A stretch of 64,000 nucleotides of DNA from Actinomadura rudentiformis (GTDB lineage Bacteria > Actinomycetota > Actinomycetes > Streptosporangiales > Streptosporangiaceae). The stretch is taken from assembly GCF_008923185.1 (NCBI RefSeq), contig NZ_WBMT01000006.1:372001-436000 (forward strand). Direction: 5' to 3'. The notes below the pieces were generated by a model. That model was given only the letters and a program-made list of their open reading frames with translations. It was not told where the DNA came from and ran no database searches. How positions within the stretch are numbered: the first letter of the stretch is position 1; each line of letters opens with the position of its first letter. Both the position numbers and the translations under genes were made by a program. This document shows positions 63,713-64,000 of the stretch, piece after piece.

Positions 63713-64000
63713 TTAACCGCCCTTCTCTCCCTCTCCCTCTCCCTCGCCTTCGTTCTCTTCTTCATCCTCTTCCTCACCGCTGACCGGTGGCGGCCCGACG
63801 GTGGTGAGGGGGTGCTCCTCGACGTCGTACCGGCGGATGTAGGCACTGAGGAACGCCTGGAGGCTGGCGCCGAGGGGCAGCGCGAGCAGGGCGCCGACGG
63901 GCCCGATGATGGCGGTGCCCGCCAGGACCATGCCGAACGCGACGGCGGGGTGCATGTCGAGGGTGTGGGCGGTGATGCGCGGCTGGAGCAGGTAGTTCTC
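63713..64000 (-). CDS. AI-2E family transporter, C-terminal end (cut by window edge)
   Basis: About 95 residues are visible. ENYLLQPRITAHTLDMHPAV and GMVLAGTAIIGPVGALLALP are the conserved end of the AI-2E/PerM permease family, after which the chain leaves the membrane. The tail is a run of Glu/Gly (EEEDEEENEGEGEGE) from a simple CTCCCT-like repeat on the plus strand. The start of the gene lies beyond the window. Confidence 0.85.
   Translation of the reverse strand, partial: ENYLLQPRITAHTLDMHPAVAFGMVLAGTAIIGPVGALLALPLGASLQAFLSAYIRRYDVEEHPLTTVGPPPVSGEEEDEEENEGEGEGEGEKGG

Overview
The window is GC-rich, densely packed and full of one- and two-component regulators. It carries a HelR-type RNA polymerase recycling ATPase, a rifampicin monooxygenase, Tat and lipoprotein signals, many SRPBCC, VOC and SDR enzymes, and frequent GTG starts. 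This fits a filamentous soil actinomycete; a Streptosporangiales-like lineage is a guess from gene style, not shown. No rRNA, tRNA or CRISPR array was seen.

Region by region: (1) 1-5.4 kb holds small regulator/enzyme pairs (WYL regulator, AlkZ-like protein, ArsR-SRPBCC, NmrA-HxlR). (2) 5.4-6.7 kb holds a tyrosine recombinase and a relic of a TnpB gene. (3) 6.7-12.6 kb is a TetR-controlled efflux locus: MFS pump plus a two-subunit ABC transporter, with a palindromic operator. (4) 12.6-15.4 kb is HxlR, SRPBCC, SDR and VOC genes arranged around a perfect 19-bp inverted repeat. (5) 15.6-26.6 kb contains two genes linked by one promoter type: helR and rox. Each is preceded by a rifamycin-associated element inside a longer conserved block. 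(6) 27.3-34 kb is a graveyard of insertion elements (IS481, Tn3, resolvase, a phosphoribulokinase scrap). It also has a zinc-finger/coiled-coil protein and an in-frame VOC/ECF-sigma chimera. (7) 34.2-36 kb carries a second Rox-like FAD monooxygenase behind a short leader peptide and a hairpin that covers its start region. (8) 36-52 kb has a FAD/NAD protein, a GAF-LuxR regulator, an MFS transporter, a MacB-like efflux operon facing a histidine kinase/response regulator pair, and a second two-component pair facing an ABC operon. (9) 52-59.7 kb has a compact RNA-repair cassette (RNA ligase plus HD-kinase), an SDR, a WYL regulator, an alpha/beta hydrolase and an apparently intact IS605-type tnpB with a candidate guide-RNA tail. 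(10) 59.7-64 kb has a PAP2 phosphatase, a luciferase-like flavoprotein, a secreted GH3 glycosidase and the end of an AI-2E family transporter.

The strongest biological theme is antibiotic response. helR (polymerase rescue) and rox (drug oxidation) appear to be one rifamycin-induced regulon with a shared, extended promoter module. The second FAD monooxygenase looks controlled by translation of a 17-residue leader. Several transporter loci have their own sensor systems. The second theme is RNA repair by the ligase/HD-kinase pair.
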